Shown here piece by piece: positions 22,601-34,412 of a stretch of 64,000 nucleotides of DNA. The DNA is from Mycolicibacterium sp. S2-37 (GTDB lineage Bacteria; Actinomycetota; Actinomycetes; Mycobacteriales; Mycobacteriaceae), in the NCBI RefSeq assembly GCF_017352375.1, contig NZ_JAFEVR010000010.1, forward strand, positions 1-64,000. Direction: 5' to 3'. Under the pieces are notes generated by a model. It saw only the letters and a program-made list of their open reading frames with translations. It was not told where the DNA came from and did not search any database. The position numbers were made by a program, and so were the translations under genes. Every line of letters starts with the position of its first letter. Within the stretch, counting starts at the first letter, position 1.

Positions 22601-25180
22601 CTCGCCCTCACCCATGAGGTGGCTGCGTGAGCAGATGGTGCGGGTGGCGTCCTCGAGTGACAGGCCGCCGGAGAAGTACGCCGCCGCGGCCTCGCCGAGC
22701 GACTGGCCGATGACCGCACCGGGCTTGGCGCCGTGGTGGCGGAGCAGCTCGCCGAGTGCCACCTGGATCGCGAAGATGACCAGCTGCACCTTCTCGATCG
22801 GGAGCTCGGTGGTCTCGTCGGTGTAGTCGACCGCATCGTCGAGGATCAGCTCGAGGATCGAGTGTCCGCGCTCGTCCTGGATGTAGGCGTCGACTTTGTT
22901 GATCCACTCGGCGAACACCTCGTTGCGCAGATACAGGCTCTTGCCCATCTTGCGGTGCTGCGCACCGAATCCGGCGAGCACCCACACCGGGCCGTTGGTG
23001 ACCGGACCGTCGGCCGAGAAGACGTTGGGGCTCTGCTTGCCCTCGGCCAGGGCGCGCAGGCCCTTGATCGCCTCGTCGTGGTCGCGGGCCAGCACCATCG
23101 CCCGCGAGCGGCCGTGGTTGCGCCGGGACAGTGACCGACCGATCGCCTCGAGTGACGACGCGCGGCCCTCTTCGCTGTCGATCCAGTCGGCCAGTTCGGC
23201 CGCGGCGGCCCGCTTGCGCGATGTCAGGAACGCCGACACTGCAAGCGGCACAAGCGGTGTGGGCGCTTCGGTGGCTTCCAGCTCCGCGCGCGCCACCTCG
23301 AGCAGGCGCTGGGCCTCGTCGGTGCGGCCGGGCAGCTCGTACTCGGGTTCGGCGGCCGCGGCCGGACGGTCCAGATCGTCCGCGTCGTCCTCGTCGATGA
23401 ACTCGCCGTACTCGTCCATCCGCACGCCGCCGACGTAGGTCGCCGGCTGGTTCGGCTCGGCGGTCACCTCGACCACCGGCTCTTCGGGTTCGGGCTCGAC
23501 GAGGTCGCCGGGCAGCACCTCGCGCAGCACCAGGTGGGCATTGGCGCCGCCGAAACCGAAGCCGGACACCCCGGCGATGGCGCGTCCGCTGTAGCGCGGC
23601 CATTCGCTGACGGTGTCGACGACCTTCAGCCGCTCGGCGTCGAAGTCGATGTAGGGGTTCGGGCCCGTGTAGTTGATCGACGGCGGCAGCTTGTCGTTCT
23701 TCAGCGACAGCGCCACCTTCGCCAGGCTGGCCGCGCCAGCGGCCGACTCCAGGTGTCCCACATTCGATTTCACCGCGCCGAGCAGTGCAGGCCGGTCGGC
23801 GGGGCGGTTGCGTCCGATCACCCGCCCGAGCGCGTCGGCCTCGATCGGGTCGCCCAGGATGGTGCCGGTGCCGTGCGCCTCGACGTAGTCGACGTCGCGC
23901 GGGTTGATGCCGGCGTCCTTGTACGCCTTGCGCAGCACCTCGGCCTGCGCATCCGGGTTCGGCGCGAGCAGGCCGTTGGAGCGGCCGTCGTGGTTGACCG
24001 CGCTGCCCGCGATCACCGCGAAGATCTCGTCGCCGTCGCGGCGGGCGTCGGAGAGCCGCTTGAGCACCAGCATGCCTGCGCCCTCGGAGCGGGCGTAGCC
24101 GTCGGCGTCCTGCGAGAACGACTTGATGCGGCCGTCGGGCGCCAGCACTCCGCCCACCTCGTCGAAGCCGATGGTCACCAGCGGGGTGATCAGCGCGTTG
24201 ACGCCGCCGACCACCGCCACGTCGGCCTCCCCGGCGCGCAGCGCCGCCACACCCTGGTGGGCGGCGACCAGTGAACTGGAGCAGGCGGTGTCGATGGCCA
24301 TCGACGGCCCGCGGAAGTCGTAGAAGTACGACACCCGGTTGGCGATGATCGAGCTGGTGGTGCCGGTGATCGCGTACGGATGCGCGACGGCCGGATCGGC
24401 CACCGACATGAAGCTGTAGTCGTTGTTCGACGCGCCGATGTACACACCGACCCGCTCGCCGCGCAGCGACGACGCCGGGATGCGGGCGTGCTCGAGTGCC
24501 TCCCACGTCAGTTCGAGCGCCATCCGCTGTTGCGGATCGATGTTGTCGGCCTCCATCTTCGACAGCGCGAAGAACTCGGCGTCGAAGCCCTTGATATCGC
24601 TCAGATAGCCGCCCCGGGTGTGCGCCTTGGCGACCCGCTCGGCGATCCGCGGTTCGGCGAGGAACTCCTCCCAGCGGCCCTCGGGCAGATCGGTGATGGC
24701 GTCCCGGCCGTCGAGCAGGGCCTGCCACATCTGGTCGGGGGTGTTCATGTCCCCCGGGAAGCGGGTGGCGATGCCGACGATCGCGATGTCGTCGACCTCG
24801 CGCTCGCGGGACCAGTCCTGATCGTCGGTGTCGTCCTCGGCGCGCTCGGGCTCGCCCTCGACGATCACCGTCGCCAGCGACTCGATGGTGGGGTGGCGGA
24901 ACGCCACCGTCGCCGTCAGCGTCACGCCGGTGAGGTCCTCGATGTCGCTGGCCATGGCGACCGCGTCGCGGGAGGACAGGCCCAGCTCGACCATCGCGGT
25001 CTGCTCGTCGATGTTCTCGGCGTTCTGACCGGTCGCGTTGGCGATCCAGTTGCGCAGCCATTCGCGCATCTCCGCGACCGTCATATCGACCCGGGCCGGT
25101 CGCAGCGGGCCGCCCGAGCCGTCCGGGTCGCCCTGGGCGATCATCTTCGGGTCCGGCGAATTCTGGGGTGTCTCAGACAT
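19667..25180 (-). CDS. pks13: Polyketide synthase Pks13 (mycolic acid condensase)
   Basis: An 1837-residue type I synthase that condenses the FadD32-activated meromycolate with the AccD4-carboxylated chain and releases it to trehalose. Domains in order: N-terminal acyl carrier (phosphopantetheine Ser69 in ELGLSS), ketosynthase (Cys300 in DTACSSS, HGTGT, NVGHLES), acyltransferase (Ser827 in GQSLGEA), C-terminal acyl carrier (Ser1293 in GLDSLMA), and thioesterase (Ser1643 in GWSLGG, late His in GGEHIQAI). It is about 100 residues longer than the M. tuberculosis protein. The extra lies between the second carrier and the thioesterase, where a Pro-rich repeat and a helical segment are found. The start is ATG 25180, 57 bp after fadD32. 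Confidence 0.97.
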   Translation of the reverse strand: MSETPQNSPDPKMIAQGDPDGSGGPLRPARVDMTVAEMREWLRNWIANATGQNAENIDEQTAMVELGLSSRDAVAMASDIEDLTGVTLTATVAFRHPTIESLATVIVEGEPERAEDDTDDQDWSREREVDDIAIVGIATRFPGDMNTPDQMWQALLDGRDAITDLPEGRWEEFLAEPRIAERVAKAHTRGGYLSDIKGFDAEFFALSKMEADNIDPQQRMALELTWEALEHARIPASSLRGERVGVYIGASNNDYSFMSVADPAVAHPYAITGTTSSIIANRVSYFYDFRGPSMAIDTACSSSLVAAHQGVAALRAGEADVAVVGGVNALITPLVTIGFDEVGGVLAPDGRIKSFSQDADGYARSEGAGMLVLKRLSDARRDGDEIFAVIAGSAVNHDGRSNGLLAPNPDAQAEVLRKAYKDAGINPRDVDYVEAHGTGTILGDPIEADALGRVIGRNRPADRPALLGAVKSNVGHLESAAGAASLAKVALSLKNDKLPPSINYTGPNPYIDFDAERLKVVDTVSEWPRYSGRAIAGVSGFGFGGANAHLVLREVLPGDLVEPEPEEPVVEVTAEPNQPATYVGGVRMDEYGEFIDEDDADDLDRPAAAAEPEYELPGRTDEAQRLLEVARAELEATEAPTPLVPLAVSAFLTSRKRAAAAELADWIDSEEGRASSLEAIGRSLSRRNHGRSRAMVLARDHDEAIKGLRALAEGKQSPNVFSADGPVTNGPVWVLAGFGAQHRKMGKSLYLRNEVFAEWINKVDAYIQDERGHSILELILDDAVDYTDETTELPIEKVQLVIFAIQVALGELLRHHGAKPGAVIGQSLGEAAAAYFSGGLSLEDATRTICSRSHLMGEGEAMLFGEYIRLMALVEYSADEIKTVFSDYPDLEVCVYAAPTQTVIGGPPAQVDAIIERAEQEGKFARKFQTKGASHTTQMDPLLGELAAELIGITPHPLQTGYYSTVHEGKFLRAGHEPIHDVDYWKKGLRHSVYFTHGIRNAVDNGHTTFLELAPNPVALMQVGLTTAAAGLHDGQLIATLARKQDEVDSMTAAMAQLFVHGHDLDVRTLFPRRHRGLAGALDYANIPPTKFRRKPHWLDVRFSGDNSGVMPGSHVATPDGRHVWEFSPRGAADLAGLVKAAASQVIPDATVTAAEQRAVPGDGARLVTTLTRHPGGASVQVHARIEESFTLVYDAIVTRGGQPVALPAAVATGVVAAQPDSLVPAEPEADDAAILSDNLTAGANLGAGLGKWSADSGETVRDRLGLIVGGAMGYEPEDLPWEVPLIELGLDSLMAVRIKNRVEYDFDLPPIQLTAVRDANLYAVEQLIQYAIEHRDEVDQLAESQKGKTAEQIAAEQAELMGGASTVAELEEKLSAAGHPLGETATEQAAEQAAVLSGANPVTATTPVPDPQAEPSTQDDIPAPPTDPSGPAGGLTNIPAPPTDPSGPSTPSGPSQSTVAAASKVLTQEAVTEALGSDVPPRDAAERVTFATWAIVTGKSPGGIFNELPEIDATTAAKIAERLTERVDEGTVTAEDVTAATTIEELATTVRDYLEGGRVDGFVRTIRPPQDGPKGKRSIPVFVFHAAGGSTVVYEPLLKRLPADTPMYGIERVEGSIEERAREYVPKLLEMHKGPFILAGWSLGGVLAYACAIGLREAGADVRFVGLIDAVRPGEEIPRTQEETRKRWDRYARFAERTFNVEVPEIPYEELEKLDDEGQVRFVLDVVSQSGVQIPGGIIEHQRTSYLDQRAIDLAEIKPYDGHVTLYMADRYHDDAIYFEPAYATRKPDGGWGEFVTDLEIVPIGGEHIQAIDEPYIAKVGAHMSEAINRIESEAK
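20838..20919 (-). repeat. 31-bp direct repeat in the Pks13 linker
   Basis: An exact 31-bp unit occurs at 20838-20868 and 20889-20919, 51 bp (17 codons) apart and in frame. It encodes the repeated [11 protein letters not shown] in the flexible linker before the thioesterase domain. It looks like a recent in-frame duplication. Confidence 0.9.
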
Positions 25181-25237
25181 GTTCGTTCTCTTTCGCGCGC
25201 CCGCAACGGCTGGTGTGTGCCCGGCGGTAGCTCTTGA

Positions 25238-27127
25238 TCAGTCGGTCTCGTCGGGGAAGGCGTTGGCGACCTTCCCGCTGCGCAGGCTGCCGTCCAGGTA
25301 GGCCGACCGGCAGGCGCGCCGGCCGATCTTTCCGCTGGAGGTGCGTGGGATCGCCCCGGCCGGGGTGAGCAGCACGTCGCGCACCGTCACACCGTGGCGG
25401 ACGGCGATGGCCGCTCGGATGTCGTCGGCGATCGGCGCCATGTCCAGCTTGTGCGCACCCGGGGCCCGCTCGCCGACGATGACGAGCTGCTCGGAGGTGT
25501 CGTCGGGATTGCGCTTGAGGCCCGCGTGGGCGTTCTCGAACACCTCGTCGGGCAGCTGGTTGGCCGGAACCGAGAAGGCGGCGACGAATCCCGTGCGCAG
25601 GGCCTTGGTCGCCTCCTGGGCGGAGTACTCGAGGTCCTGCGGATAGTGGTTGCGGCCGTCGATGATCACCAGGTCCTTGACGCGGCCGGTGATGTAGAGG
25701 TCGCCCTCGTGGTAGGCGCCGTAGTCGCCGGTGCGCACCCAGGTCGCGTCGTCGGGCGCACCGGTGGCGTGGCTGGGTTCGGTGCGCGACTTGAGGGTGT
25801 TCTTGAAGGTGGCGCGCGTCTCCTCTTCCTTACCCCAGTAGCCGGTGCCCATGTTCTGGCCGCTGATCCAGATCTCGCCGATCTGGCCGTCGGGCAGCTC
25901 GGTGGCCGACTCGTGGTCCACGATGACCGCCCACTCCGCCACCCCGACCTTGCCTGCCGACGCCTGCGCGACGGCCTTGGGCGAATCCGGCGCGACCTCC
26001 ACGAAGCGGTGGTTGTTCAGCTGGTCGCGGTCGACGGTGATGATCTTGGGCGACTCGTTGACCGGCGTGGTGGACACGAACAGCGTCGCCTCGGCCAGCC
26101 CGTAGGACGGTTTGATCGCCTGCGGGCGGAACCCGTACGGGCCGAACGCCTCGTTGAAGTTGCGCACGGTGGCCGCGGAGATTGGCTCGCTGCCATTGAG
26201 CAGGGCCTTGACGTTGGACAGATCCAGCGGCGGTTCGCCGTCCTTGGGCAGTCCGCGCGCGGCGGCGTGGTCGAACGCGAAGTTCGGGGCGACGGAGATG
26301 ACGCCGCCGGTGTCGCCTTCCTTGCGCGCCATCTCCCGGATCCAGCGGCCGGGTCGGCGGACGAAGGCCGCCGGCGTCATGAAGGTGATGTAGTGGCCGA
26401 GCATCGGCGACAGCAGCACGGTGATCAGACCCATGTCGTGGAAGAACGGCAGCCAGGACACACCCCGGTCGCCCTCCTCGCCCTCGAGCGCCTCGATGAC
26501 CTGGACGACGTTGGTGGCCAGGTTGAGGTGGGTGATCTGCACGCCGGTCGGGATGCGGGTCGATCCGGAGGTGTACTGCAGGTAGGCGATGGTCTCCTGG
26601 TCGACGTCGACGGGCTCCCAGGTGGCGCCGACCTCGTCGGGCACTGCGTCGACGGCGATGACGCGCGGACGCTGGTTGGCCGGCCGGGTGCGGAAGAACT
26701 TGCGCACCCCCTCGGCGGCCTCGGTGGTGGTCAGGATCGCCGACGGGTGGCAGTCGTCGAGTACCGCGTGCAACCGGCCGACGTGGCCGGGCTCGTTGGG
26801 GTCGAACAGCGGCACCGCGATGCGGCCGGAGTAGAGGGTGCCGAAGAACGCGATGAGGTAGTCGAGGTTCTGCGGGCACAGGATCGCCACACGGTCACCG
26901 GGCTGGGTGACCTGCTGGAGTCGGGCGCCGATGGCGCGGTTGCGGGTACCGAAGTCGGCCCAGGCCAGATCGCGCGCGACGCCGTCGCGCTCGGTCGAGA
27001 AGTCCAGGAAGCGGTAGGCGAGTTTGTCCCCGCGCACCTTCGCCCACCGTTCGACGTGACGGACCAGGTTCCCGTTCTCGGGGAACTTGATCAATCCGTC
27101 CTTGATGAACGGGTTGTGAAAGGCCAT
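25238..27127 (-). CDS. fadD32: Long-chain fatty-acid--AMP ligase FadD32
   Basis: A 629-residue adenylating enzyme that activates meromycolic acid as acyl-AMP and loads it onto the N-terminal carrier of Pks13. It has the P-loop-like [16 protein letters not shown] (about 185-200), YGLAEATLF, the RTGDYG motif, and the C-terminal catalytic lysine in [10 protein letters not shown]. The FAAL-type insertion ahead of the C-terminal lid is consistent with AMP-ester release rather than CoA transfer. It starts at ATG 27127 with AGGAGAG six bases upstream, and is the first gene of the fadD32-pks13-accD4 unit. A 238-bp gap with AT-rich sequence precedes it. Confidence 0.96.
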   Translation of the reverse strand: MAFHNPFIKDGLIKFPENGNLVRHVERWAKVRGDKLAYRFLDFSTERDGVARDLAWADFGTRNRAIGARLQQVTQPGDRVAILCPQNLDYLIAFFGTLYSGRIAVPLFDPNEPGHVGRLHAVLDDCHPSAILTTTEAAEGVRKFFRTRPANQRPRVIAVDAVPDEVGATWEPVDVDQETIAYLQYTSGSTRIPTGVQITHLNLATNVVQVIEALEGEEGDRGVSWLPFFHDMGLITVLLSPMLGHYITFMTPAAFVRRPGRWIREMARKEGDTGGVISVAPNFAFDHAAARGLPKDGEPPLDLSNVKALLNGSEPISAATVRNFNEAFGPYGFRPQAIKPSYGLAEATLFVSTTPVNESPKIITVDRDQLNNHRFVEVAPDSPKAVAQASAGKVGVAEWAVIVDHESATELPDGQIGEIWISGQNMGTGYWGKEEETRATFKNTLKSRTEPSHATGAPDDATWVRTGDYGAYHEGDLYITGRVKDLVIIDGRNHYPQDLEYSAQEATKALRTGFVAAFSVPANQLPDEVFENAHAGLKRNPDDTSEQLVIVGERAPGAHKLDMAPIADDIRAAIAVRHGVTVRDVLLTPAGAIPRTSSGKIGRRACRSAYLDGSLRSGKVANAFPDETD

Positions 27128-27365
27128 GTGACTCTCCTGTCAAGCCGCAGCGTTCTGCGCGGCTCCGTTTTCTCCACCGACGGAACGCTGCAGCGCCCGC
27201 CCCGGGTGGAGTGGGGGATCCGCGCGACCCCAAACCCTCCAAAGGCTACTCGGGCTGAAGCACGCGCCGACCTCGACGCAACGCGCCAACCATCGGTAGT
27301 TCAGTCTTAGTTTTCTCTTAATGTAATGCGCCTGCAAGCACGCGCCAAATCAACTTGGTCACGTG
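27128..27365 (-). promoter_or_regulatory. Upstream region of the fadD32-pks13-accD4 operon
   Basis: This 238-bp space separates the culp6 stop from the fadD32 start. Around 27300-27335 it is markedly AT-rich for this genome, with runs reading TTGCAG and TTACATTAAG on the minus strand. A promoter is likely here, but no spacing is convincing enough to name -35 and -10 boxes. Confidence 0.4.
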
Positions 27366-28373
27366 TCAACCATGTTTTGGTTGCGGTGCGTTCTCGAGCA
27401 GGTTCCGGGCCCAGTTCAGCGTCCATTGCGTCGCGGACTGTCCGTCGACGTTCCAGAACTGCGGTGTGGCGTACATCGCGTGGATCGGCTGGCCGGCGCC
27501 TCCGGCGAGGGTCTCCAGCGTCTGTGGCAGGTTGACGATCGAGAACGCCGACTCGGGCGCCGCGCAGATCAGATCCCCCGGTGCGCAGATCTCGAAGGTG
27601 CGGTCGTTGAGCTGTCCGAAGCCGCCGGGCCGTGGGCCCGACATCGTCAGCCCCAGCGCCGAGAGGGTCGGCACCTCGGCCAGCGTGACCTCCGCACCCA
27701 CCCCGGGCGGATTCGGCCCGACATCCTGGCCCACCCCGGTCTGGCGGCGGCCGTCGGCGATGGCCGTCACGCCGAGCACCAGATCCTGGTCGATGGGCCC
27801 ACGGCCGTTGCCGATGTCACTGGCGAGGTCGCCGGCGATCACGGCGCCCTGGGAGAACCCGACGATCACGTAACTGGTCAGTGGGCAGCGGTTGTTCATG
27901 TCGGTCAGCGCCTTGACCGCGGCCTGGGTGCCCTCCGACCGGCTGTCGTTGTAGGACATCTGCTTGTCGGCCGAGAACGGATTGTGGAACTGCGCGGTGT
28001 ACGGGACGGTGTAGATCTCCACCCGGGATGTGTCGAACTCGGCGCGCAGGGGGTTGGTCACGTTGAGCAACAGCGCGATCGGGAACTGGGTCGGGTTGAA
28101 CGGGTCGAGCTGCGGCGACGACTCCCAGGTGCCCGGGATCGACAGCAGCTGCACGTCCGGGCAGCTCGCGTCCTGGAACTCGGGTCGCGGCTTACCGGTG
28201 GACGGTGCGCTGGTCGGCGGCACGGCCGAGGGCGGCAGCGCCGTCTGCGGGGTGTCGGGTCTGCGCATCACCACGACGATGATCGCGACCACGAGCACCA
28301 CCACAAGCACCATCGCCCCGGCCGCGGCCAGGGCGAGGATGCGGTGACGCTTTCGTCGGCTGTTCTTCGCCAT
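27366..28373 (-). CDS. Cutinase-like envelope lipase Culp6 (Rv3802c-like)
   Basis: A 335-residue membrane-anchored alpha/beta hydrolase of the cutinase family. The M. tuberculosis orthologue Rv3802c is an essential phospholipase/thioesterase linked to mycolate metabolism. A basic N terminus and one hydrophobic helix (about 10-35) anchor it outside the membrane, followed by a Pro/Thr-rich spacer. The nucleophile is in [13 protein letters not shown], the acid in [13 protein letters not shown], and a candidate His in PIHAMYATP. Paired cysteines suit a periplasmic location. It begins at ATG 28373, nine bases after the DUF732 gene, so the two are co-transcribed. Confidence 0.92.
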   Translation of the reverse strand: MAKNSRRKRHRILALAAAGAMVLVVVLVVAIIVVVMRRPDTPQTALPPSAVPPTSAPSTGKPRPEFQDASCPDVQLLSIPGTWESSPQLDPFNPTQFPIALLLNVTNPLRAEFDTSRVEIYTVPYTAQFHNPFSADKQMSYNDSRSEGTQAAVKALTDMNNRCPLTSYVIVGFSQGAVIAGDLASDIGNGRGPIDQDLVLGVTAIADGRRQTGVGQDVGPNPPGVGAEVTLAEVPTLSALGLTMSGPRPGGFGQLNDRTFEICAPGDLICAAPESAFSIVNLPQTLETLAGGAGQPIHAMYATPQFWNVDGQSATQWTLNWARNLLENAPQPKHG

Positions 28374-28382
28374 GTTCTCCTA

Positions 28383-28880
28383 CTAGCAGAGTCGTTCGGT
28401 TGCGATGCGAATGTAGTCGGCCGTCACCGTGTCGACCTCACCCCTGGTGATGGCCGCCGTCGGCGGACGGACCGCGCGCACATCGCTGCGCACCAGCGGC
28501 ACGATGAAATCCCACACCGCCTGATCGGACTGTTTCGCGGCGCGGGCCTGGCAGACCGAGGATCCGATGCTCAGGGCGCGCAGTTCGCTGCTCGAGGCAA
28601 CGCCCGCGGCGGCCAGGTCGTCGAGATAGATCCGCTGCTCCCGGGTGACCCGTAGCGCGCCGGCGCTGCTGGACGCATCCGGCGCCTCGGGCAGGTCGCC
28701 GGCCTGTACCGGTGAGTCGGTCTGCGGCGAGCCGGCGGGCGACAGCGGCTCGCGGCCGACCACGTCGGCGCAGGCGACCGGTGTCAGCGCGCAGGCAGCC
28801 AACAGAACGGCCGATGCGTGGCGCCGGAGCCGGCGGATGCGCTCACTTCCACGCCACGCCGTCAGAACCGTCTGCTGCAC
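28383..28880 (-). CDS. DUF732-type exported protein
   Basis: A 165-residue protein of unknown function. An Arg-rich N terminus is followed by a hydrophobic stretch (HASAVLLAACALTPVAC) that could be a signal peptide. The sequence TPVAC resembles a lipobox but has Pro at -3, so lipidation is doubtful. The C-terminal half (QRIYLDDLAAAGVASSS... SSVCQARA... RIATERLC), with two cysteines, fits the DUF732 pattern common in mycobacterial secreted proteins. It sits between MPT51 and the Culp6 gene and is very close to the latter. I do not recall a gene here in M. tuberculosis. The start is uncertain. Confidence 0.65.
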   Translation of the reverse strand: MQQTVLTAWRGSERIRRLRRHASAVLLAACALTPVACADVVGREPLSPAGSPQTDSPVQAGDLPEAPDASSSAGALRVTREQRIYLDDLAAAGVASSSELRALSIGSSVCQARAAKQSDQAVWDFIVPLVRSDVRAVRPPTAAITRGEVDTVTADYIRIATERLC

Positions 28881-28942
28881 CCCACCACGGTACCGGCTGC
28901 CGAAAGCTGGTCTGAGCCAGCGACATCGCGAAATGCCAACCT

Positions 28943-29830
28943 CTACCGGATTGCGGCCACCAGTTCGCCGGACAGTGCGGCCAGCTGCGGCGCCCAGCTG
29001 CCCCAGCCGTGCTCGCCGGCAGTCGGGAAGTCGAAGTGACCGTTACTGCCACCGACGGCGCGGTAGTGCTGGTAGAAGGCCCGCGCGCTGCCCTGGGCCT
29101 GGTCGCAGTAGCCGATCATCGCGGCGGGGTCCACGCAGTTGGTGGTTGCCGGGCTGTAGATCCACAGCCGGGTGTTGTTGTTGGCGAGCAGCTGGATGTG
29201 CACGTCGGGGTCGTGCCACTTCCACCGGCCGAGCTGGGGCAGACCCCACATGTTGCGGGTGTCGACGCCGCCGTAACGCATCAGGCCGGCGGTGATCGCG
29301 CCGTTCATGGCGGTGGCCGACGGGGTCAGGAAGCCCGACATGGATCCGGCGTAGCGGAACCGGTCGGGATGGAACGTGGCCATCATCAGGGCGCCGGTGC
29401 CGCCCTGGGCCGCGCCCACGATGCCGTGGCCGCCGGGCGACAGACCCTTGTTGGCGGCCAGCCAGTCCGGCAGTTCGCTGGACAGGAACGTCTCCCACTG
29501 GCGGCTGCCGTCCTGCTCCCAGTTCGTGTAGAGGCTCCACGCGCCGCCCGCGGGCGCGGCGACCGAGACGCCCTTGCCGGCGAAGGTGTTCATCGCGTTG
29601 CCCGCGGTCACCCAGTTGCTCACGTCGGGTGCGGCGTTGAAGGCGTCGAGCAGGAAGACCGCATGGGGGCCGCCGCCCTGGAACGCGACGGGGATGGCGC
29701 GGCCCATCGCCGCCGACGGCACCATCAGGAACTCGACGGCATCGGCCTTGGCGGCGGAGACCTCGGTGGCCGACCACAATCCGGCGGCCAGAGCCACCGT
29801 CATGATCGCCCGCAACAACCCACGCATCAT
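28943..29830 (-). CDS. fbpD: MPT51/FbpC1-like non-catalytic Ag85-family protein
   Basis: A 295-residue secreted alpha/beta-hydrolase-fold protein of the antigen 85 family. The signal peptide occupies about residues 1-27, ending SAAKA. The catalytic-serine region reads HGIVGAAQGGTGALM where Ag85A has VGLSMAGS, so the nucleophile is missing, as in MPT51 of M. tuberculosis. A carbohydrate- or fibronectin-binding role rather than mycolyl transfer is thought likely for this branch. It lies downstream of fbpA but a strong hairpin separates the two, so it may have its own promoter in the 156-bp gap. Confidence 0.93.
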   Translation of the reverse strand: MMRGLLRAIMTVALAAGLWSATEVSAAKADAVEFLMVPSAAMGRAIPVAFQGGGPHAVFLLDAFNAAPDVSNWVTAGNAMNTFAGKGVSVAAPAGGAWSLYTNWEQDGSRQWETFLSSELPDWLAANKGLSPGGHGIVGAAQGGTGALMMATFHPDRFRYAGSMSGFLTPSATAMNGAITAGLMRYGGVDTRNMWGLPQLGRWKWHDPDVHIQLLANNNTRLWIYSPATTNCVDPAAMIGYCDQAQGSARAFYQHYRAVGGSNGHFDFPTAGEHGWGSWAPQLAALSGELVAAIR

Positions 29831-29934
29831 CTTCGTCCACCCTCTTCAGGTTGCGATTCGCCTTGGCCCCGACCCCGTAGGAGAGTGAATCACACCCGCG
29901 CGACGGGGTGCATTCAAAACGGGCGCGAACGGCG

Positions 29935-29968
29935 GACGGCGGCGACCCCCGAGGGGATCGCCGCCGTC
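29935..29968 (-). terminator. Terminator hairpin after fbpA
   Basis: A perfect 11-bp stem (29935-29945 with 29958-29968) encloses a loop that itself pairs CCCC with GGGG. It lies just after the fbpA stop on the minus strand and before the MPT51 gene. The GC-rich stem without a U tract is of the type common in mycobacteria. Confidence 0.7.
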
Positions 29969-29986
29969 AGCGGATCGTTCTGTCGC

Positions 29987-31528
<1,542 letters not shown>

Positions 31529-33475
31529 TCACGGACCCGTCGCCGGGAGGCCGGTGTATTCCGGGGGCCGGTCGGCGTCGACCGGTTCGGGGATCGGCAG
31601 ACCGCAGCGGATGAGGTCGTACCGGGGCACCCGGTCGATGCGGTACTGGGTCAGTTCGTAGGCGTGCAGGAAGTTCGACAGGAAGCGGCGCGGACCCAGC
31701 GGGGCGCGCACCGATGTCAGCATGGCCTCGGTGGCCGGGCACTTCAGCGCGGCCTCGGCTTGGGCCACCCACTCCTCGTCCAGGTAGACCGGCAGGTACT
31801 CCTCGGTCTTGAGGAAGGGGCCCTCGGCGACGGCCCAGTCCGGGAAGAGGTTCTTGTCGTGGCCGATGCGGCCGTTCTCCAGGCGGCGGGTGTGCGCGGC
31901 CAGCGGATTGGCCAGGCCGATCTGGTCGATCACCCGGACGTCGAGGCCCACGTTCATCCCGACCATGCCGAGGTTGGTGAAGAACACGGTGTGTGGGCCG
32001 ACCCAGTTGGGCGGCACGTCCGGTGGCGGCGGCACGGCGGGCACGACGTCCCACATGTCGTAGTTGCCGGCAGGCAGCAGCAGCGCGCCGTCGGGGGTGT
32101 TGTCCAGCGCCACCAGCATGGCCCGCATCCGGGGGTAGTCCAGGTAGTCGGCGGCGGTCAGCGGATGGGCGTGGCCGGTGGCCTGTGCGTAGAACCGGCG
32201 CTCGTCGACGATCCCGGTGTCGGTGACCTTGGTGGCGTCCGGGCCCATCCCGGGCGCGTTGGCCGCCCACAGCGACCAGCCGGCGATGGCCAGCCACAGC
32301 ACGCTGGTCACACCCGCGAGCAGGTAGCCGGTCCCCCGCTGCAGCCGGGCGCCGTCGGGCAGCGCGAGCGGAATCACCGCCACCGGCAGCAGCAGGCAGA
32401 ACAGCGGGGTGAGCAGCACCCTGCCGTGCATGAAGTCACCGCCCTGACGCACCCAGTAGAGGGCCTGCAACGCGCCGCTGAGCAGGATGAACGCGACGAC
32501 CGCCGGGGGACTCTGCACCAGCCGGGCCAGCCGCGTGTATCCGGGCGCCGACCGGTGCCGCACCCAGCCGGACCGGCCCGGCCTGCTGCGCATGAACAGC
32601 AGTACCGCGCCGAGGAGGGCGACCAGCACCAACGGAAGCCACAGCGCATACGGGTCGACGAAGTTGGTCAGATAGGTCAGGCCCTGCGACCACTTGGCAC
32701 CCGATGCGTCCTTCGCGACCGCGGTGCCGGGCACGATCAGGGCGTAGTACCCCATCCGGAAGATCTGGTACGCCACCGGGACGAGCCCGCCGGCGACGAC
32801 GATCAGCGCGCGACGGCGCCAGGTGCGGGCCGCCACCAGCTGCATGATCAGGGCGCCGCCACCGATCAGCGCCAGCTCCGGCCGGACCAGCACGCTCATG
32901 CCGGCGACGAAGGCGAGCGCCGCCGCGAAGCGCCGGCTGACCGGCGATCGGTAGGCCTCGCCCGGGTACTCGCGCAGCGCCTGTGACCAGCGCACCAGCA
33001 TCCACCAGAGCCCGCCCAGGTACGTCAGGACCAGACCGTTCTCCAGCCCGGAGGTGGCGAAGTCACGGGCCGGTGGGACCGCGATGTACACCAGAACGCC
33101 CGCGGGCAGCAGCACGGCGCGACGGCCGCGCAGGCTGGGCGCGTACAGCCGGGCGGTGCCCAGCATGGCCAGCACCACCCCGAGCACGCTCAGCACCAGC
33201 GCGAACGTCAGCGCGACGTACTCCAGCTGCACCGAGCCGCCGACCCATGCACCGAAGGTGATCAGATACGACCACACCGTCGAGGTGTTGGCCTCGACCC
33301 GCTCTCCGGCGTTGAACACCGGCCCGTTCCCGGCGAGCAGGTTGCGCACGGTGCGCAGCACGATCAGCCCGTCGTCGGCGATCCACCGGCGCTGCCACGC
33401 GCCCCAGCCGAACAGGGCCGCGACCACGACGACGCCCACCCACAGGCTCAGCCGGGTCGCGGCGGCGCGCGGCAT
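31529..33475 (-). CDS. aftB: Terminal beta-(1->2)-arabinofuranosyltransferase AftB
   Basis: A 648-residue GT-C enzyme that adds the terminal beta-1,2 arabinofuranose residues of arabinogalactan and lipoarabinomannan, the sites later mycolylated. The first helix (about 8-28) leads to the catalytic acidic pair D34-D35 in QRRWIADDGLIVLRT. Some ten membrane segments follow to about residue 400, then a periplasmic C-terminal domain (ATGHAHPLTAADYLDYPRM, DVRVIDQIGLANPLAAHT). ATG 33475 gives an N terminus like the M. tuberculosis protein and lies 20 bp after the ubiA stop; GTG 33478 is one codon upstream. Confidence 0.95.
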   Translation of the reverse strand: MPRAAATRLSLWVGVVVVAALFGWGAWQRRWIADDGLIVLRTVRNLLAGNGPVFNAGERVEANTSTVWSYLITFGAWVGGSVQLEYVALTFALVLSVLGVVLAMLGTARLYAPSLRGRRAVLLPAGVLVYIAVPPARDFATSGLENGLVLTYLGGLWWMLVRWSQALREYPGEAYRSPVSRRFAAALAFVAGMSVLVRPELALIGGGALIMQLVAARTWRRRALIVVAGGLVPVAYQIFRMGYYALIVPGTAVAKDASGAKWSQGLTYLTNFVDPYALWLPLVLVALLGAVLLFMRSRPGRSGWVRHRSAPGYTRLARLVQSPPAVVAFILLSGALQALYWVRQGGDFMHGRVLLTPLFCLLLPVAVIPLALPDGARLQRGTGYLLAGVTSVLWLAIAGWSLWAANAPGMGPDATKVTDTGIVDERRFYAQATGHAHPLTAADYLDYPRMRAMLVALDNTPDGALLLPAGNYDMWDVVPAVPPPPDVPPNWVGPHTVFFTNLGMVGMNVGLDVRVIDQIGLANPLAAHTRRLENGRIGHDKNLFPDWAVAEGPFLKTEEYLPVYLDEEWVAQAEAALKCPATEAMLTSVRAPLGPRRFLSNFLHAYELTQYRIDRVPRYDLIRCGLPIPEPVDADRPPEYTGLPATGP

Positions 33476-33494
33476 CACCGGCAGCCGCCGCCCC

Positions 33495-34412
33495 TCAGCC
33501 GAAGAGAACGGCGGCACCGATGGTTCCGATCCACGCCACCGCCAGCAGCTGCAGCACCCGGTCGCGGAGCGCGATCTCCTCCGGTTCGCCGGCCATGCCG
33601 CCGTCGACGTCGACCGCATAGCGCAGCACGGCCACCGTGGTCGGGATGATGGTCACGGCGAACCAGCCGGCGTTGGCGCCATCGCGTTCGAAGGCCCACA
33701 GGCTGTAGCAGACCACCATCGCCGTCGCCGACAACGTCCAGACGAACCGCAGATAGCTGGTGGTGTAGCTCTCCAACGACTTGCGGATCTTGGCGCCGGT
33801 GCGCTCGGCCAGTTGCAGTTCGGCGTAGCGCTTACCGGCGGCCATGAACAACGAGCCGAAGGCCATCACGAGCAGGAACCACTGTGACAGCGGGATGTCC
33901 GCCGCGACGCCACCGGCGATCGCGCGGATCAGGAAGCCCGAGGAGACGATGCAGATGTCGAGTACGGCCTGGTGTTTGAGACCGAAGCAGTACGCCAGCT
34001 GGATCGCGATGTACACGGCCATCACGATCGCGAGGTCGGGCGTCACCAGCCACGAGATCGCCAGCGAGACGACCCCGAGCACCACGGCCATTCCGTAGGC
34101 CAGGCGCTCGGGCACCACACCGGCCGCGATGGGCCGGAATCGCTTGGTCGGATGCTGACGGTCGGCCTCCACGTCCCGGGCGTCGTTGATCAGGTAGATC
34201 GACGAGGCCGCCAGGCAGAACACCACGAACGCCAGCAGCACCTTGAGCAGTACGGTCCGGTAGTCGTAGGTGAACCGCTCGTCGCCGAGCGCCACGACCG
34301 GGGCCAGGAACACCAGGACGTTCTTCACCCACTGTCGCGGGCGCAGCGCCTTGACGATTCCGGCCGGCAGACTGCGCGGCGGGCCGGTGACGGGTGCGGC
34401 TTCTTCACTCAT
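33495..34412 (-). CDS. ubiA: Decaprenyl-phosphate phosphoribosyltransferase (DPPR synthase, Rv3806c-like)
   Basis: A 305-residue UbiA-superfamily membrane transferase that joins PRPP-derived 5-phosphoribose to decaprenyl phosphate, the first committed step to decaprenylphosphoryl-arabinose. The metal/PRPP motif is LINDARDVEADRQHPTK near residue 70, and about nine membrane helices are visible; YCFGLKHQAVLDI is a second conserved loop. ATG 34412 was chosen by comparison with the known N terminus MSE; the frame extends upstream to 34460 without support. Its start overlaps the PAP2 gene stop by 4 bp (ATGA), coupling the synthase to the next enzyme in the pathway. Confidence 0.94.
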   Translation of the reverse strand: MSEEAAPVTGPPRSLPAGIVKALRPRQWVKNVLVFLAPVVALGDERFTYDYRTVLLKVLLAFVVFCLAASSIYLINDARDVEADRQHPTKRFRPIAAGVVPERLAYGMAVVLGVVSLAISWLVTPDLAIVMAVYIAIQLAYCFGLKHQAVLDICIVSSGFLIRAIAGGVAADIPLSQWFLLVMAFGSLFMAAGKRYAELQLAERTGAKIRKSLESYTTSYLRFVWTLSATAMVVCYSLWAFERDGANAGWFAVTIIPTTVAVLRYAVDVDGGMAGEPEEIALRDRVLQLLAVAWIGTIGAAVLFG

